Of a stretch of DNA of 64,000 nt, positions 62,985-64,000 are shown in pieces. The position numbers were made by a program, and so were the translations under genes. The DNA is from Azospirillum griseum (GTDB taxonomy: Bacteria; Pseudomonadota; Alphaproteobacteria; Azospirillales; Azospirillaceae). The DNA lies in NCBI RefSeq assembly GCF_003966125.1, contig NZ_RXMA01000004.1, positions 186,001-250,000 of the forward strand, given 5' to 3'. The first letter of the stretch is position 1; each line of letters opens with the position of its first letter. The notes beneath the pieces were generated by a model. That model was not told where the DNA came from. It searched no databases and worked only from the letters and a program-made list of their open reading frames with translations.

Positions 62985-63473
62985 ATGCCGTCGTTCGACA
63001 TCGTGTCCAAGACGGACATCCACGAAATCGACAACGCCATCGCCGGTGTCCGTCGCGAAATTGAAACCCGTTTCGACTTCAAAGGGTCGAAATGCACGGT
63101 GGAGCGCACGGACAACACCATCGTTCTGCTGGCCGACGACGAACCGAAACTCTTGCAGATGCAGGAACTGCTGCGGGTCTATGTAACGCGGCGCAAGCTC
63201 GACGCCTCGGCCCTGGATTTCTCCACCAAACCGGAGCGGGCGGCGAACGACGCCTTGCGTCATTCCGTCACGGTCAAACAGGGAATCGCGCAGGAGTTGG
63301 CCAAACGGATCGTCAAATCGATCAAGGACAGCAAAATGAAGGTGCAGGTTTCCATCCAGGGCGATGAACTGCGCGTTTCCGGCAAGAAGCGCGACGATCT
63401 GCAAGAGGCGATTGCCCATGTCAAGCGCATGGGCATCGAACAGCCGTTGCAGTACGACAATTTCCGCGATTGA
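62985..63473 (+). CDS. yajQ: YajQ family nucleotide-binding protein
   Basis: A 162-residue protein with the complete YajQ pattern: the opening PSFDIVSKTDIHEIDNAI, ETRFDFKGSK, FSTKPERAANDALRHSVTVKQGI and the end MGIEQPLQYDNFRD. It has two ferredoxin-like halves. Members bind nucleic acids or cyclic di-GMP in some bacteria and act in the cytoplasm. A GGGAGAAAG ribosome site precedes the ATG. It is monocistronic with its own terminator. Confidence 0.95.
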   Translation: MPSFDIVSKTDIHEIDNAIAGVRREIETRFDFKGSKCTVERTDNTIVLLADDEPKLLQMQELLRVYVTRRKLDASALDFSTKPERAANDALRHSVTVKQGIAQELAKRIVKSIKDSKMKVQVSIQGDELRVSGKKRDDLQEAIAHVKRMGIEQPLQYDNFRD

Positions 63474-63480
63474 TCGCCAT

Positions 63481-63522
63481 CTCCCATCCCGGCAAGAGCT
63501 GCCGGGATGGGAGGAAATTTTT
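63481..63522 (+). terminator. Rho-independent terminator of yajQ
   Basis: A perfect 14-bp stem CTCCCATCCCGGCA / TGCCGGGATGGGAG with loop AGAGC is followed by GAAATTTTT, seven bases after the yajQ stop. Confidence 0.93.
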
Positions 63523-63598
63523 GCCGGTCTCCGGGATGTTTTTGCCCAGTGGATCGGCCTGCGGGCGTGTCTGGCCTTGTGATTGTGGCCCTTCCTCT

Positions 63599-63614
63599 TG
63601 GCGCGAAATTTGCT
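63599..63614 (+). promoter_or_regulatory. Sigma-54 (RpoN) promoter
   Basis: TGGCGC-GAAAT-TTGCT matches the sigma-54 consensus TGGCAC-N5-TTGCW with a single deviation and exact GG-to-GC spacing. It lies 40 bases upstream of the ATG of the gene at the right edge, the expected distance. Confidence 0.8.
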
Positions 63615-63653
63615 TGAGCCTGTGGGTTCGCCAAACACCACAGGGGTGGTCCC

Positions 63654-64000
63654 ATGTCGATGATGGCCAACAGCGAGGCCATGCAAGCGATGCGCATCCG
63701 GGCGGAAGACGTCCTGGAGCGCAAAGGCACGGGTGCGACCCGTGATGCGGGCGCGCTGGCGGGTCAATTCGCGGCCATGCTCCAGACGCTGAACGGTGTC
63801 GATCAGGGATCCGATCTGTCGGCATCCGGTGCGGGCGTCGTCGCCAACAGCCAACCGTCGGTCCGGTTGGGCGTGGGGGCTGTTTCCCTTTTCGCGCAAG
63901 AGGTTGGTGGCGCGGCGGACGACCAGGGAGGGCAGACGCCGGATTTGGCCTTTCCCGATGCCAACGGCGCGTCTCAGGTGGTGGAAAGCGCGATCACCAG
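63654..64000 (+). CDS. Start of an unidentified gene, cut by the window edge
   Basis: An open frame runs from ATG 63654 to the window end without a stop (115 complete codons). The product begins MSMMANSEAMQAMRIRAEDVLER and includes GALAGQFAAMLQTLN. It has no signal peptide, membrane segment or cysteine, and after residue 50 is rich in G, A, S, Q and V, perhaps a flexible region. A ribosome site (AGGGGTGG) is present. The sigma-54 promoter upstream makes a flagellar, nitrogen or biofilm gene plausible; a hook/rod-associated or FlgJ-like protein is one guess, but no family is established. Confidence 0.65.
   Translation, partial: MSMMANSEAMQAMRIRAEDVLERKGTGATRDAGALAGQFAAMLQTLNGVDQGSDLSASGAGVVANSQPSVRLGVGAVSLFAQEVGGAADDQGGQTPDLAFPDANGASQVVESAIT

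Overview
The window is a 64 kb piece of a high-GC proteobacterial chromosome. Gene families, GC-rich codon use, a LOV histidine kinase, leucine catabolism next to branched-chain-type ABC transporters and a YajQ/flagellar-style sigma-54 edge suggest an alphaproteobacterium of the Rhodospirillales (Azospirillum-like). That placement is inferred from gene content and not proven. No rRNA, tRNA or CRISPR array was recognised. Coding density is high and most genes sit in tight operons with ATGA or TGATG overlaps.

Layout. 1-9 kb: the tail of an MFS transporter, a small hypothetical gene, a stand-alone ClpP, a family-2 glycosyltransferase, an RND efflux pair without an outer-membrane factor, and an exported DUF2252 protein. 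9-16 kb: signalling genes (a multi-PAS kinase with a degenerate receiver plus its stand-alone receiver, and a LOV blue-light hybrid kinase with receiver and Hpt) around a 52-residue small gene, a FolB-like gene and folK. 16-26.5 kb: a divergent locus in which an IclR-type DNA-binding domain is fused to a degenerate, C-terminally truncated acyl-CoA synthetase. It faces a five-part branched-chain-type ABC importer that carries its own acyl-CoA synthetase and a PaaK-like ligase. Two nearly identical palindromes lie in the divergent promoter region. 26.6-35.7 kb: a complete leucine/isovalerate degradation operon (isovaleryl-CoA dehydrogenase, thiolase, a second acyl-CoA dehydrogenase, both methylcrotonyl-CoA carboxylase subunits, methylglutaconyl-CoA hydratase, HMG-CoA lyase).

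36-50 kb is the most unusual accessory region. A five-gene translationally coupled operon encodes a VioB-like ferritin protein, two proteins that look like the N- and C-terminal halves of a LodA-type (quinocofactor) oxidase, a radical SAM/SPASM enzyme and a LodB/QhpG-like flavoprotein. Converging on it is an NHLM-type export operon: two ABC proteins (one with a C39 leader peptidase), an HlyD adaptor, and a helical 184-residue protein with a double-glycine leader. An IS630 transposase fragment marks the outer edge.

50-64 kb: mostly housekeeping genes (purU, two conserved hypotheticals, a benzoate-type CoA ligase, a ChbG/HpnK deacetylase, a DMT permease, the dppABCDF dipeptide importer, yajQ). 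At the right edge a cut gene starts behind a textbook sigma-54 promoter.

Reading the parts together: the 16-35.7 kb block appears to be an import, CoA-activation and beta-oxidation route for branched or medium-chain carboxylates, with a regulator that may sense an adenylate or acyl-CoA. The 36-43 kb operon appears to build a protein-derived quinone cofactor in a split enzyme.
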